A DNA stretch of 64,000 nt from an uncultured Oligoflexales bacterium (lineage in GTDB: Bacteria; Bdellovibrionota_B; Oligoflexia; Oligoflexales; JAPPIL01), in contig OY282434.1 in assembly GCA_958296095.1 (NCBI GenBank), positions 62,001 through 126,000 of the forward strand, given 5' to 3'. How positions within the stretch are numbered: the stretch's first letter is position 1; every line of letters starts with the position of its first letter. The notes beneath the pieces were generated by a model, which saw nothing but the letters and a program-made list of their open reading frames with translations, did not search any database and was not told where the DNA came from. Below are positions 19,107 to 27,821 of this stretch, in pieces. Made by a program: the position numbers and the translations under genes.

Positions 19107-19254
19107 CTCTATTGCTGTCTTCGCGCTGCTGTCCACGTGCTGTGCCTGTGGATTGAAGACGGCCTTGCAGCACGACGACCGCGAGCTCCGCCCCCAGATA
19201 GAGTGGCCACGCTGCCAGTTAGATCCACCCTCATCGTGTCGGGATAATCCCTAG
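19087..19254 (+). CDS. Possible LptM-like small lipoprotein
   Basis: A short frame (about 55 residues from GTG 19087, or 66 from GTG 19054) reads SSSSIAVFALLSTCCACGLK followed by a polar tail rich in Asp, Arg and Pro. A hydrophobic stretch ending in Cys followed by GLK is the pattern of the LptM/YifL lipoproteins that assist LptD assembly (usually CGLKGPL). The overlap with the end of the barrel gene suggests coupling. The stop codon falls just before repeat sequence. The short length and weak start keep this tentative. Confidence 0.45.
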   Translation: MLRLSSSSIAVFALLSTCCACGLKTALQHDDRELRPQIEWPRCQLDPPSSCRDNP

Positions 19255-19257
19255 CTG

Positions 19258-20845
19258 CGCGCTGTGCGCTACGCGCTGTGCGCTACGCGCTGCTTTCTAT
19301 ATCGCTCGCTTTCTAGCTCGCTACGCGCTACGCGCTACGCTACGCTGCTTTTTTATAACGCTCGCTTTCTAGCTCGCTGCTCGTCCTCAGGCCTCTCGGC
19401 TGTTGAGTTGAGACTCGCCCACCGAGGGCTTTATGAACGGCACGGTGAGACCGTTCGCTGCGCTGTGCGCTACGCGCTGCTTTCTATATCGCTCGCTTTC
19501 TAGCTCGCTGCATGTTCTCAGACCTCTCGTTATTGCGCTCAGGCACGCCCTCAGACCTCTCGGCTGTTGCCCCCACCTCTTGCTTACCGAGGGCTTCATG
19601 AACGGCACGGTGAGACCGTGCGAAAACTCGACCACAAATAATGCCAATACTGCAACCAGGTTATTTCTTTGCACAAGGCATGTGCCTATACCTGTTGAGG
19701 TCGAGTTTCTCGGCAGGTCTGCACCGTGCCAAGACAACGGAGGTACGGGCTAAGGTGGCTAGCTCCACTGCGCCTCGCCAAGACAACGGAGGTTTGCTAC
19801 GCGGCTTTTTGTAACGCTCGCTTCCTAGCTCATCGCTGTGCGATGCTGTTTGTATCGCTCGCTTCCTAGCTCATCGCTACGCGATGCTCTTTGTAACGCT
19901 CGCTTGCTAGCTCGCTGCTTGTGCTCTAATCTCCCTGTATTGCGTTCAAGTTTGCCTGCTGGCCTCCCTGCTTGCCCTCAGACCTCTCGGCGGTTGCCCC
20001 AGACTCTTGCCGATCGAGAGCTCCATGAACGGCGCGGCAAGACCGTTCGCTGCGCTGCGGCTTTTTGTATCGCTCGCTTCCTAGCTCATCGCTGTGCGAT
20101 GCTGTTTGTATCGCTCGCTTCCTAGCTCGCTGCATGTTCTCAGGCCACTCTGCGCGCCCTCTCTGCTTGCCCTCAGACCTCTTGGCGGTTGCATTCAGGC
20201 CTGCCCCCAAACCTCTCGGCTGTCGCGTTGAGGCTTGCCTATCGAGAGCTCCATGAACGGCGGGGCGAGGCCGTTCGCTGCGCTACGGCTTTTTTGTATC
20301 GCTCGCTCCCTCGCTCCTTGCGCTGCGCGCTGCTTTTTGTAACGCTCGCTTCCTAGCTCGCTGCATGTTCTCAGACCTCCTGCCATTGCGTTGAGGCTTG
20401 CGCTCAGGTCCCCCTGCCTGCCCTCAGACCTCTCGGAGGTTACCTCCACCTCTTGCCGACCAAGAGCTCCATGAACGGCACGGGGAGACCGTTCGCTGCG
20501 CTGCGGCTCTTTGTATCGCTCGCTTCCTCGCTCGCTCCTTGCTCTTAGACCTCCCTGTATTGCGTTCGGTTTATTTTTTTTGCACAAGGCATGTGCCTAT
20601 ACCTGTTGAGGTCGGGTTTCTCGGTAGGTCTGCGCCGTGCCCAGCTGCGCTGCGACTCTTTGTAACGCTCGCTTCCTAGCTCGCTGCTTGTCCCCAAACC
20701 TCTTGGCTATTGCATTCAGGTTTGCCCTCAGACCTCTTGCTATTGCGATCAGGTTTGTTCTCAAGCCCCTCTCTGCTTGCCCTCAGACCTCTCGCGGTTG
20801 CGTTCAGGCTTGACCCCAAGCCTCCCTGCCTGTGCTCATGCAGTA
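19258..20845 (+). repeat. Mosaic repeat block 4, the longest (about 1.6 kb)
   Basis: The block is in the plus orientation between two co-directional genes. One complete W lies at about 19583-19750. Its outer arms at 19604-19617 and 19716-19730 pair ACGGTG with CACCGT, and its inner arms at 19623-19633 and 19699-19708 pair AAAACTCGACC with GGTCGAGTTT. Left arms joined directly to X units (ending CCGTTCGCTGCGC) occur at about 19420, 20019, 20237 and 20457. A right arm occurs at about 20575-20640 after X and Y sequence. Y units are stacked from 20690 to 20845. The left-arm/X joins show repeated use of the same junction. Confidence 0.9.
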
Positions 20846-20917
20846 AGCATCGCCAAAAAATTCAGCCAACATATTGGCGAGTTACAAAAAAATACTGAAA
20901 AAATCACAAGCATAGCT

Positions 20918-20941
20918 AAAGCAAAAAAAAAACGGCCGATG
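20918..20941 (+). promoter_or_regulatory. A-tract leader motif, copy 1
   Basis: The motif AAAGC, ten A residues and CGGCCGATG ends 67 bases before the start codon of the exported protein at 21008. Nearly the same motif precedes the genes at 23097 and 57312 at a similar distance, so it is probably a shared control site or conserved untranslated leader rather than chance. Confidence 0.5.
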
Positions 20942-21007
20942 TGTCCCTGTGCAGGCGGCTACAGTTGTTTGTAGTTGAGTTTTTTAATTTTTTTAAGGAG
21001 AAGCATC

Positions 21008-21709
21008 ATGAAAATCTTGTTTATGACCTGTGTGCTATTGTTCTCGTCGACACCGAGTTTGGCAATAGAGAGAATAGCCGACTACGGGGAAGCAGCGCGG
21101 GTGTTTGCCTTTGCTTCGATATTACGCAATGCTCTCGATACCTTTTTGTATGTTATCTCGCATGACTCGTACACAACCACTGATGTTTCGTTAGGTTTAA
21201 CCTGCATTCTAAAATACGATGAAGTCTACGATGCCGAACGAGACGAAGACATTCCCTCGACATTTTACGGTTGCGAACCGCAGATCTATTCTGCTAGCAA
21301 TGCCAGTCAAACACTGTTCGATGCCTATCAACAAACGCTTTTATCAGCCGAAGTGTTACGAGAAAAAGTTAGAGGGGTGTATTTTAATACACTTATTTAT
21401 CGTTCAACCGTCCATGATCAGGAAGCACACAATAAAGCTGCAGCCTGCGGCTCAAGGTACAGACACACAAAAACAGCCAAACTCTGGAAAACATTCCATG
21501 ATAATTACAAACGTGAACACCAGCTTTATGCCGATGAGCGACGCAAAAAAATTATCAATCGGCATTTCATTGCCTTCAAACGTGGCTATGGCTTGTATGC
21601 TTCGCGGCTGAAAAAAATCAGCCAAAATATCGAACGGGAATACGATTGCGATCGTGACGGCCCGGAAGCGACACCGACACCGCCACCGAACGTTGGTGTT
21701 GGTAACTGA
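21008..21709 (+). CDS. Exported protein of unknown function
   Basis: I chose the ATG at 21008 because AAGGAG lies just upstream and a signal peptide begins there (MKILFMTCVLLFSSTPSLA). The mature part of about 215 residues is charged and largely helical by composition (YKREHQLYADERRKKIINRHF) with three spaced cysteines in the first half, and ends in a proline/threonine-rich tail (EATPTPPPN). No family is recognised. It is two bases upstream of a lipoprotein gene, so the pair is very likely one operon, driven from the A-tract leader. Confidence 0.7.
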   Translation: MKILFMTCVLLFSSTPSLAIERIADYGEAARVFAFASILRNALDTFLYVISHDSYTTTDVSLGLTCILKYDEVYDAERDEDIPSTFYGCEPQIYSASNASQTLFDAYQQTLLSAEVLREKVRGVYFNTLIYRSTVHDQEAHNKAAACGSRYRHTKTAKLWKTFHDNYKREHQLYADERRKKIINRHFIAFKRGYGLYASRLKKISQNIEREYDCDRDGPEATPTPPPNVGVGN

Positions 21710-21711
21710 TC

Positions 21712-22371
21712 ATGTTTAGGTTGTGTCTGTGCTCAGCACTGTTGAGTGTAGTTTTTGTTGGTTGTAATAAGAAGCGGGTTGCCGACGAACAGCAGACCGA
21801 CGACAGTGCTGATGCTGTCCCTACGGAAACACCTGCATCAGAAACTGTAACCGTGGTCGATCCGCTTACCGTGACCAAGACTGAGGTGACCGAGCATAAT
21901 AACCTGCGTGTCACACTAAAGGTTGCCGAGGGGGTAATTACCGAAGCGAAATGCGAGGTGCTGACCCCGCCCGTAGCTGACAAAGCACCGATGGTGGACA
22001 GTTCGGCGACGGGAACGATGCTTATGCGTCTGTTCTGCAAAGACGGTGACGAACAAGACTATCTCAATACTGAACCAGGAGAACCGGATTGCTTCCACCC
22101 GGAACTTGATGACTGTAATCCGGGAGACGAGGATTGTGAGTGCGAATACGACTACGATTGCTACGACGACGAATGTCCACGTGAGGTGGCGATCGTTGCG
22201 GGTGTGGCAACCCTGTTCAGCCAAGATAACAGTTACGACATCAGCGAATCGGTCTCAATCGACGGCAATTGCCTGCGTTTGCATGTTACCTACGACCACG
22301 ATAAAGACTCAGCCACCGCGGCCAAACAAGTTACGGGACGAGTGCTGTTAGAGGAGCACGACTCTTTGTAA
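21712..22371 (+). CDS. Predicted lipoprotein with a Cys/Asp/Glu-rich acidic segment
   Basis: The signal peptide MFRLCLCSALLSVVFVGC ends in a lipobox. A low-complexity linker (DDSADAVPTETPASE) and a folded region follow. At about 115-160 there is a strongly acidic stretch with six cysteines (DCNPGDEDCECEYDYDCYDDE), which could bind divalent metal such as calcium. The gene follows the previous one by two bases. The stop codon TAA is part of the first repeat unit of block 5 (CTCTTTGTAACGC), so the repeat appears to have invaded right up to or into the 3' end of the gene. Confidence 0.7.
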   Translation: MFRLCLCSALLSVVFVGCNKKRVADEQQTDDSADAVPTETPASETVTVVDPLTVTKTEVTEHNNLRVTLKVAEGVITEAKCEVLTPPVADKAPMVDSSATGTMLMRLFCKDGDEQDYLNTEPGEPDCFHPELDDCNPGDEDCECEYDYDCYDDECPREVAIVAGVATLFSQDNSYDISESVSIDGNCLRLHVTYDHDKDSATAAKQVTGRVLLEEHDSL

Positions 22372-22965
22372 CGCTGCGCTGCGCTACGCTACGCGGCTCT
22401 TTGTATCGCTCGCTTTCTAGCTCGCTTCGCTCGCTACGCTGCTTTTTGTCCCGCTCGTCTACGAGGCTTTTTTGTAACGCTCGCTTCCTAGCTCGCTGCT
22501 TGCGCTCTAGTCTCTCTGTATTGTGTTTAGGCTTGCACTCAGGCCTCCCTGCCTGTCATCAGACCTCTTGGCGGTTGACTCCACCTCTTGCCCACCGAGA
22601 GCTACATGAACGGCAGGGTGAGACCGTTCGCTGCGCTGCGGCTTTCTGTATCGCTCGCTTCCTAGCTCGCTCTTTGCACTCAGACCTCCTGCTATTGCGT
22701 TCAAGCTTGTCCTCAGAACCTATGCCTGTCCTCAGGTTTCTCGCGGTTGCCCCCACCTCTTGCCCACCAAGAGCTCCATGAACGGCGAGGCGAGGCCGTA
22801 CGAAAACTCGCACCACAAATACTGCCAATACTGTCGTTAGATTATTTTTTGCACAAGGTATGTGCCACACCTATTCGGGGGAGAGTTTCTCGGTAGGGCT
22901 GCGCCTCGCCAAGATAACGGAGGCTTGTGCCGTGCCCAGCTGCGTGGAGCAGGCCCACCCCTAGC
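22366..22965 (+). repeat. Mosaic repeat block 5
   Basis: X units open the block at the very stop codon of the upstream lipoprotein. Y units follow, then a left arm joined to X at about 22584-22640, more Y, and a complete W at about 22768-22920 whose arms GGC GAGGCG AGGCC and GGGCT G CGCCTC GCC pair through the hexamer. The element ends CAAGATAACGGAGG and is then cut by a short GC-rich join (CCGTGCCCAGCTGCG) that also occurs in block 4. Confidence 0.88.
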
Positions 22966-23022
22966 ACACGGGAGAAAGTTGGAAAATTCCAAAATAATAT
23001 TCGTAAGATAAAATTTTTGGCT

Positions 23023-23045
23023 CAAGCAAAAAAAAACGGCCGATG
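23023..23045 (+). promoter_or_regulatory. A-tract leader motif, copy 2
   Basis: CAAGC, nine A residues and CGGCCGATG lie 52 bases before the start of the dockerin-like lipoprotein. The match to the copy near 20918 covers the A-tract and all of CGGCCGATG, although the surrounding sequence differs. Confidence 0.5.
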
Positions 23046-23096
23046 CACAACATGGAGAATAGTTTTGTGAATTGGCAAATATGGAGGATAGGAGTT

Positions 23097-23585
23097 ATGT
23101 TGCGAGTCATGATGTTAATTGGAAGTTTGAGTGCGTGTGTTGGAGACCCTGTATCCGACAGCCATGCTGATTCCGAGCCAGCGGCAGCTGATATGGAAGC
23201 GAATGTGGAAACTCACGAGGAGGCGGATGTCATGAAGGATGGGGTGGTAGACAGATTGGATTTGGAGGTAGTCGGACATCACTTAGGCAAGGAGGCCCCA
23301 GAACCAGGAGGCATTTGCATCCAGAACGTCGATGTCAATAACGATGGCAAGATAAACGTCAGCGACTTGGTGCTGATTGGTAGAGCCCAAGGACAGACAG
23401 CCGGAGATGCCGATGTCATGAATGATGGGGTGGTAGACAGATTGGATTTGGAGGTAGTCGGACATTACTTAGGCAAGGAGGCCCCAGAACCAGGAGACAT
23501 CTGTTTGCAAAATATCGATATCAATAACGATGAGCAGATAAACGTCAGCGACTTGGTGGCGGTCGCTAGGCATGTCAGCAAATAG
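23097..23585 (+). CDS. Lipoprotein with two dockerin-like calcium-binding repeats
   Basis: The start is ATG 23097 after GGAG. The signal peptide MLRVMMLIGSLSAC gives a lipidated Cys. The mature protein has an acidic linker, then two copies of a 62-residue unit, each with a paired dockerin/EF-hand-like pattern: DVMKDGVVDRLDLEVVGHHL followed by NVDVNNDGKINVSDL. Aspartates at loop positions 1, 3, 5 and 12 would bind calcium. Dockerins normally bind cohesins, and none is seen here. The two units are nearly identical in DNA with a period of 186 bp (from 23226 and 23412), so the duplication is recent. Confidence 0.8.
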   Translation: MLRVMMLIGSLSACVGDPVSDSHADSEPAAADMEANVETHEEADVMKDGVVDRLDLEVVGHHLGKEAPEPGGICIQNVDVNNDGKINVSDLVLIGRAQGQTAGDADVMNDGVVDRLDLEVVGHYLGKEAPEPGDICLQNIDINNDEQINVSDLVAVARHVSK

Positions 23586-23617
23586 ACGCAATGAGTTGCC
23601 GAGGAATGTAGTCTCTC

Positions 23618-23800
23618 GTGGTTGTAGTGCAGCCGCCATGCCCTGCCTGCGGTGCGCACGACTGCACGCCCTGTAGCGTTGCACAAAAAACGTGCAGCAT
23701 TGTGGAGAAACTTGACAAAATGCTCACTGACTGCCACAAGCCGCATAGTCGTTATCTGTTAGTGGCTGGTGGTTCGGGTTACTTCAGGGCAGGTGCTTGA
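23618..23800 (+). CDS. Small cysteine-rich protein coupled to the importer gene
   Basis: A 60-residue frame from GTG 23618 contains CPACGAHDCTPC, two further cysteines (KTCSIVEKLDKMLTDC) and a C-terminal RYLLVAGGSGYFRAGA. The clustered Cys residues suggest a metal-binding or redox role. Its stop TGA overlaps the TTG start of the FecCD-type fusion (TTGA), a layout typical of translational coupling, which is the main reason to accept it. I do not recognise the family, and it could instead be leader sequence. Confidence 0.45.
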   Translation: MVVVQPPCPACGAHDCTPCSVAQKTCSIVEKLDKMLTDCHKPHSRYLLVAGGSGYFRAGA

Positions 23801-25656
23801 GCAAGAATTTTCTGCGTCATGACAGTTTTTGTCTTCTGCACGGCGCGGGGTTACTGCTGCTGTCGTTGCATGTCGGCAGCAGTGGCTTGGGCTTGGCGGA
23901 ATTGCTGGCACTGTTGCGTGACTGGCTTGTCTGTCAGCTGGGTGGTGCTTGCATAGCAGTTGACCCGTTGGCGGCGGTGGTGTGGGGGGAGTTGCGTCTA
24001 CCTCGCACCTTGATCGCCGCGCTGTGTGGCGGAGCACTGGCCGCGGCAGGAGTGGTCAGTCAGGGGTTGTTTCGCAATGCGCTGGCCAGCCCCGCCGTAT
24101 TGGGCACGTCGAGCGGGGGAGGCTTCGGCGCGGTGCTGGCTTTTTATGGCGGCGCCGCGTTGCATCACTGGTATAGCTTGCCGCTAGCAGCTTTTGTGGG
24201 GGCGTTACTGGTTACTGCACTGGTAATTATTCTCGCCCAACGTTGCCTCATCGCTTCAACCGAGCACTTGCTACTGGCAGGCTTCGCCATCAACACCTTC
24301 TGCGGGGCCTTGACTTCGTTCGTTATTTTTTTGCTGATTGAAGAACATTACCGCATCAGCAGCGTGCTGCATTGGCTGTTCGGTGGTTTTGATGGCAAGG
24401 GCTGGCCACACATCCCGCTGCTGTTGTTGCCCTGCCTAGTGGGAATTATGCTCTGCTATCGTATTTGCGTGCGTCTCGATGCACTGTGCTTGCGGGAGGA
24501 GGTGGCACGCTCGCTCGGCATCAACCTCGTGCGCCTGCGGGTGGTCGCCATCGTTGCCATTGCCTTGCTAATCGGCAGCACCGTAGCAGTAGCTGGAGCT
24601 CTGCCGTTCGTCGGGTTGATGATACCGCATGTCTGTCGTATGTTTTACGGCGCAGGGCATCGTAACCTGCTCGGCAAAAGTATCCTCAACGGCATGAGCT
24701 TCACACTGCTGGTCGATGTGCTGACACGTTGGCTGGGCGGAGTGCGAGAGCTAGACGCGGGGATCATCACTGCCTTGCTGGGCGGACCCTTCTTTCTCTT
24801 GGTGCTGCTGCAGCAAAATCGCCACCGGGCCTATGTTGCGGCCCCGCATACGCCACCGTCGCACGTGCATGCTGCTACCCTGTCTCTGTCACCACCACAT
24901 ACGCCTTGCTTAAAATTGGAATTAAAAAATTTACAAGCGACCCTTGGCGCACGAAAAATTTTATCCCCCTTCAGCTGTGTGTTGGCGGGACAGAAATTTA
25001 TCAGTGTGCTGGGATGCAACGGCGCGGGCAAAACTACTCTGCTGCGGTGCTTGGTTGGCCTTGCGGGCGAGGGACAGGTGTTAATGCAGGGCCAGGCTTT
25101 GACAACCATGACGGCAGGGTCACGCGCCCGATTGTTGACTTGGATTCCGGAATCGCAGTTGCCTGTATTTGCTTTCTCTGTCTACGAAGTGGTGCTGCTG
25201 GGACGCTATGCCTGGCATCAAGGGACACCGCGGGCACATGACCACGCTCACACTGAAGCAACGCTGCAACTGCTGGGACTGCAAAACTTCCGCGGCCGGG
25301 CTGTCAACACGTTGAGTGCAGGTGAGCGGCAGCGAGTGTTGTTGGCACGTGGCCTCAATAGCGGCAGCCCGCTTCTCGTTATCGACGAGCCCACCGCGGC
25401 ACTCGACCATCAGCAAGAGCAGCTGGTGCTGCGTTGGCTACACCAGCTCACACGGCAAGGATATACGGTGATCGCGGCCCTACACAACTTGCAGCTGGCA
25501 CAGCATTATAGCGACAGTGTCGTGCACATCGAGGCAGGCGTGGCAAAATTTTTCCCTGATGCACGGCAAGTGTTCACGCACAGAGGTATCAATGCAACCT
25601 CCCCCAGCGCTGCTGATCTACTCAGGCACGATGACGCGCGTAGTTCTTTGCGGTGA
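23797..25656 (+). CDS. Fused FecCD/BtuC-type permease and ABC ATPase (metal-chelate or cobalamin import)
   Basis: Residues about 10-345 form a FecCD/BtuC permease with multiple membrane segments, including RLPRTLIAALCGGALAAAGV and GALPFVGLMIPHVCR. After a proline-rich linker, residues about 365-600 form the ATPase: Walker A GCNGAGKTTLLR (406-417), signature LSAGERQRVLLARGL (506-520), Walker B LLVIDEPTAALD. The two halves are normally separate genes. The fused form would dimerise into a complete BtuC2D2-like core. No binding-protein or TonB receptor gene is adjacent, so the substrate (heme, siderophore or B12) is open. The start is TTG, overlapping the upstream stop. Confidence 0.88.
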   Translation: MSKNFLRHDSFCLLHGAGLLLLSLHVGSSGLGLAELLALLRDWLVCQLGGACIAVDPLAAVVWGELRLPRTLIAALCGGALAAAGVVSQGLFRNALASPAVLGTSSGGGFGAVLAFYGGAALHHWYSLPLAAFVGALLVTALVIILAQRCLIASTEHLLLAGFAINTFCGALTSFVIFLLIEEHYRISSVLHWLFGGFDGKGWPHIPLLLLPCLVGIMLCYRICVRLDALCLREEVARSLGINLVRLRVVAIVAIALLIGSTVAVAGALPFVGLMIPHVCRMFYGAGHRNLLGKSILNGMSFTLLVDVLTRWLGGVRELDAGIITALLGGPFFLLVLLQQNRHRAYVAAPHTPPSHVHAATLSLSPPHTPCLKLELKNLQATLGARKILSPFSCVLAGQKFISVLGCNGAGKTTLLRCLVGLAGEGQVLMQGQALTTMTAGSRARLLTWIPESQLPVFAFSVYEVVLLGRYAWHQGTPRAHDHAHTEATLQLLGLQNFRGRAVNTLSAGERQRVLLARGLNSGSPLLVIDEPTAALDHQQEQLVLRWLHQLTRQGYTVIAALHNLQLAQHYSDSVVHIEAGVAKFFPDARQVFTHRGINATSPSAADLLRHDDARSSLR

Positions 25657-25858
25657 GGTTGGATTTATAGGGTATTTTTTCTGAGTTGCGCCCGCAAATA
25701 AAGAAATATCACTGTCAATCAAGTAATAATTACCACATGTTATGGGCAAAAGTCGGAGTTACATTATAAAAATATACACTTTATTATTGCAAAAAAAAAA
25801 ACACGCGCTATCATAGGGCTCGGTTGTTTTTTTTAAACCCTTATTTTAGGAGGAAGTT

Positions 25859-26332
25859 ATGAAGGTTCTTATGTTTTTACTTGCTTTGGCAATTTCTGGT
25901 GTTGCTAATGCTGATATTCACAGTCCTGACGCGAGCATGCGTCTGTATGGTGAGAGGGCATCAGCAGGCTACTGTGTCTATCTAGAGAGTGATGGACAGA
26001 TTGAGTTGCTGTCCGAGCGAGGAGCTCTAACCGAGAAGCAACTACGTAAAACTGTTAGCTATGCTGGCTACGCGCGACACCTCTTCATCTGGTTTGTCAG
26101 AGCTAACGCAATCAAGAACGGGGAGCTAGACGCAACGGTTGCTCAAATGAACAGCGACGTAGGGTTAGAGGCTCTATGGGCAGAAAAATATCTGCGTCGC
26201 GTGCGCGTGGACGCGTTGGTGAGGGCTAGTGGTCAAGACATCGAGCTCAGCGACAGAAAGATTCAAGTCATCGCTGGCAAGATAGCTGCTCAGAAAGTAG
26301 AGTCTGGCAACCACGGCGCGTGTGCTCAGTAA
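25859..26332 (+). CDS. Small exported protein of unknown function
   Basis: AGGAGGAAG precedes ATG 25859. The signal peptide MKVLMFLLALAISGVANA is clear. The mature 139 residues are helical and charged with two cysteines (YCVYLES and HGACAQ at the end) that could form a disulphide. The 200-bp gap upstream is AT-rich, with an A-tract and CACGCGCTATCATAGGG that may contain the promoter. No family is recognised. A strong hairpin follows the stop. Confidence 0.65.
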   Translation: MKVLMFLLALAISGVANADIHSPDASMRLYGERASAGYCVYLESDGQIELLSERGALTEKQLRKTVSYAGYARHLFIWFVRANAIKNGELDATVAQMNSDVGLEALWAEKYLRRVRVDALVRASGQDIELSDRKIQVIAGKIAAQKVESGNHGACAQ

Positions 26333-26354
26333 TAACCAAAGACCACGAGCAACA

Positions 26355-26386
26355 TAGGGATACGGGGATCTGCCTTCGTATCCCTA
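26355..26386 (+). terminator. Ten-bp perfect hairpin after the exported-protein gene
   Basis: TAGGGATACG (26355-26364) and CGTATCCCTA (26377-26386) pair exactly around a 12-nt loop, 22 bases past the stop codon. There is no T-run, so it may protect the mRNA 3' end or act with Rho. The repeat block starts immediately after it. Confidence 0.5.
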
Positions 26387-26389
26387 GCT

Positions 26390-27288
26390 GTGCTGTGCGC
26401 CGTGGCGCGGCTTTTTGTATCGCTCGCTTCCTAGCTCGCTGCTTGCGCTCTGATCTCCCTGTACTGCGTTCAGGCTTGCCCTCAGGCCCCTCTCCCGTTT
26501 GCCTCCAGCCTCTCTGCTTGTCCTCAGACCTCTTGGCTGTCGCGTTGAGACTTGCCCACCGAGAGCTCCATGAACGGCAGGGCGAGGCCGTACGAAAACT
26601 CGACCATAAATATTGCCAATGCATAGTCAGTCTATTTCTCTGCATAATGCATGTGCTTGCACCTATCTCAGGGGAGAGTTTCTCGGTAGGGCTGCGCCTC
26701 GCCAAGACAACGTAGGCCTGTGCTAAATAAGGTCTTTGCCCCCTCGCTCTTTGCCATTAGACCTCTTGCCTACCAAGATCTCCATGAAGGGCGCGGTGAG
26801 ACCGTGCGCTGCGCTACGGCTTTTTTGTATCGCTCGCTTCCTAGCTCGCTTCGCTCGCTACGCTGCTTTTTGTATCGCTCGCTTCCTAGCTCGCTGCATG
26901 TTCTCAGGCCACTCTGCGCGCCCTCTCTGCTTGCGCCCAAGTCTCTCGGCGGTTGCCCACACCTCTTGCCTACCGAGAGCTCCATGAAGGGCGCGGTGAG
27001 ACCGTGCGAAAACCCGACCATAAATACCGCCATATTACTGTCAGATTATGCTTTTGCACAAGGCATGTGCCTATACCTGTTGAGGTCGGGTTTCTCGGTA
27101 GGTCTGCACCGCGCCAAGATAACGGAGGTTTGTGATAAGTAGGTGCGCCGTGCCAAGACAACGGAGGTTTGTGATAAGTAGGTGCGCCGTGCCAAGACAA
27201 CGGGGGTACGGGCTAAGTGGTGGCTCTGCTCCCAAACCTCTTGCTATTGCACTCAAACTTGCCCTCAGGCCTCTCGGCCGTCACTTCA
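26390..27288 (+). repeat. Mosaic repeat block 6, upstream of the ATP synthase b' gene
   Basis: W elements lie at about 26549-26712 and 26968-27130, with a left arm joined to X at about 26780. The second W is a textbook case. Its outer arms at 26990-27003 and 27101-27115 pair GCGGTG with CACCGC, and its inner arms at 27009-27019 and 27084-27093 pair AAAACCCGACC with GGTCGGGTTT. After it, the tail GTGCGCCGTGCCAAGACAAC is repeated in tandem with a period of about 39 bp at 27115-27215. The first W is imperfect in its hexamer (AGGGCG against CGCCTC). Confidence 0.9.
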
Positions 27289-27362
27289 CGGGAAGCAACA
27301 CACAAAAGCTCTTGAGTAAACTTTCGTTGCGCGGTATTGGGAACTGCCGCGTGGGGGACAGT

Positions 27363-27821
27363 ATGGCTGATTTCAATCTTGTGCCAGTGCCAAAGGTGCT
27401 GTTGGTGCAGGCGGGCATTTTCGTCGCCAATGCCGTCATCGTCAGAAAGTTGTTGGTTGAACCCTACTTGAGGCTGAGGGCAAAGCGTCTCGACTATACC
27501 GAACGCAAGCAAGCCGCGGCGACGGCACGCTTTGCCGCGCTGGAAAAAGAGTTAGCGGAGTTGCGTGCCCAGCGCAAGAGCAGGCTCGGTGCCCTTGCCC
27601 AGTTACGCCGCAAAAAGTACGAGCAGGCACGGGCACGGCGTGAGGAGTTGATCGTCACCGCCACGCGTGAATCAGAGGCTGCCATCAAGGAGGCAAAGGC
27701 TAGCTTGCGCAAGGAATTCGAGGCAGCACAAGCCGAGCTCGACACCTCCGTCGGCGACCTGAGTCAGGAAATGTTTGACATCTTGCTGCCCGCAAACGGG
27801 GAGAAGCATGCACGGCGTTGA
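27363..27821 (+). CDS. atpF': ATP synthase subunit b' (peripheral stalk)
   Basis: A 152-residue protein with one N-terminal membrane segment (VPKVLLVQAGIFVANAVIVRKLLVEPYL) and a long, highly charged helix (ERKQAAATARFAALEKELAEL onwards), as in the first of two b-type subunits. With b it forms the stator stalk of F1Fo ATP synthase. The start ATG 27363 follows GGGGGA. An upstream in-frame extension is repeat sequence and is not coding. It overlaps the next gene by 14 bases. Confidence 0.85.
   Translation: MADFNLVPVPKVLLVQAGIFVANAVIVRKLLVEPYLRLRAKRLDYTERKQAAATARFAALEKELAELRAQRKSRLGALAQLRRKKYEQARARREELIVTATRESEAAIKEAKASLRKEFEAAQAELDTSVGDLSQEMFDILLPANGEKHARR

Noticed and set aside
19258-20845. 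Integron cassette array with attC sites
   Set aside because: W stems resemble folded recombination sites, but I find no consensus GTTRRRY/RYYYAAC pair, the blocks differ in orientation, and the genes between them are mainly housekeeping genes on both strands.
27132-27362. N-terminal extension of ATP synthase b' into the repeats
   Set aside because: The frame is open by chance through the repeat tail. The ATG at 27363 has a ribosome site and begins the normal b' sequence.
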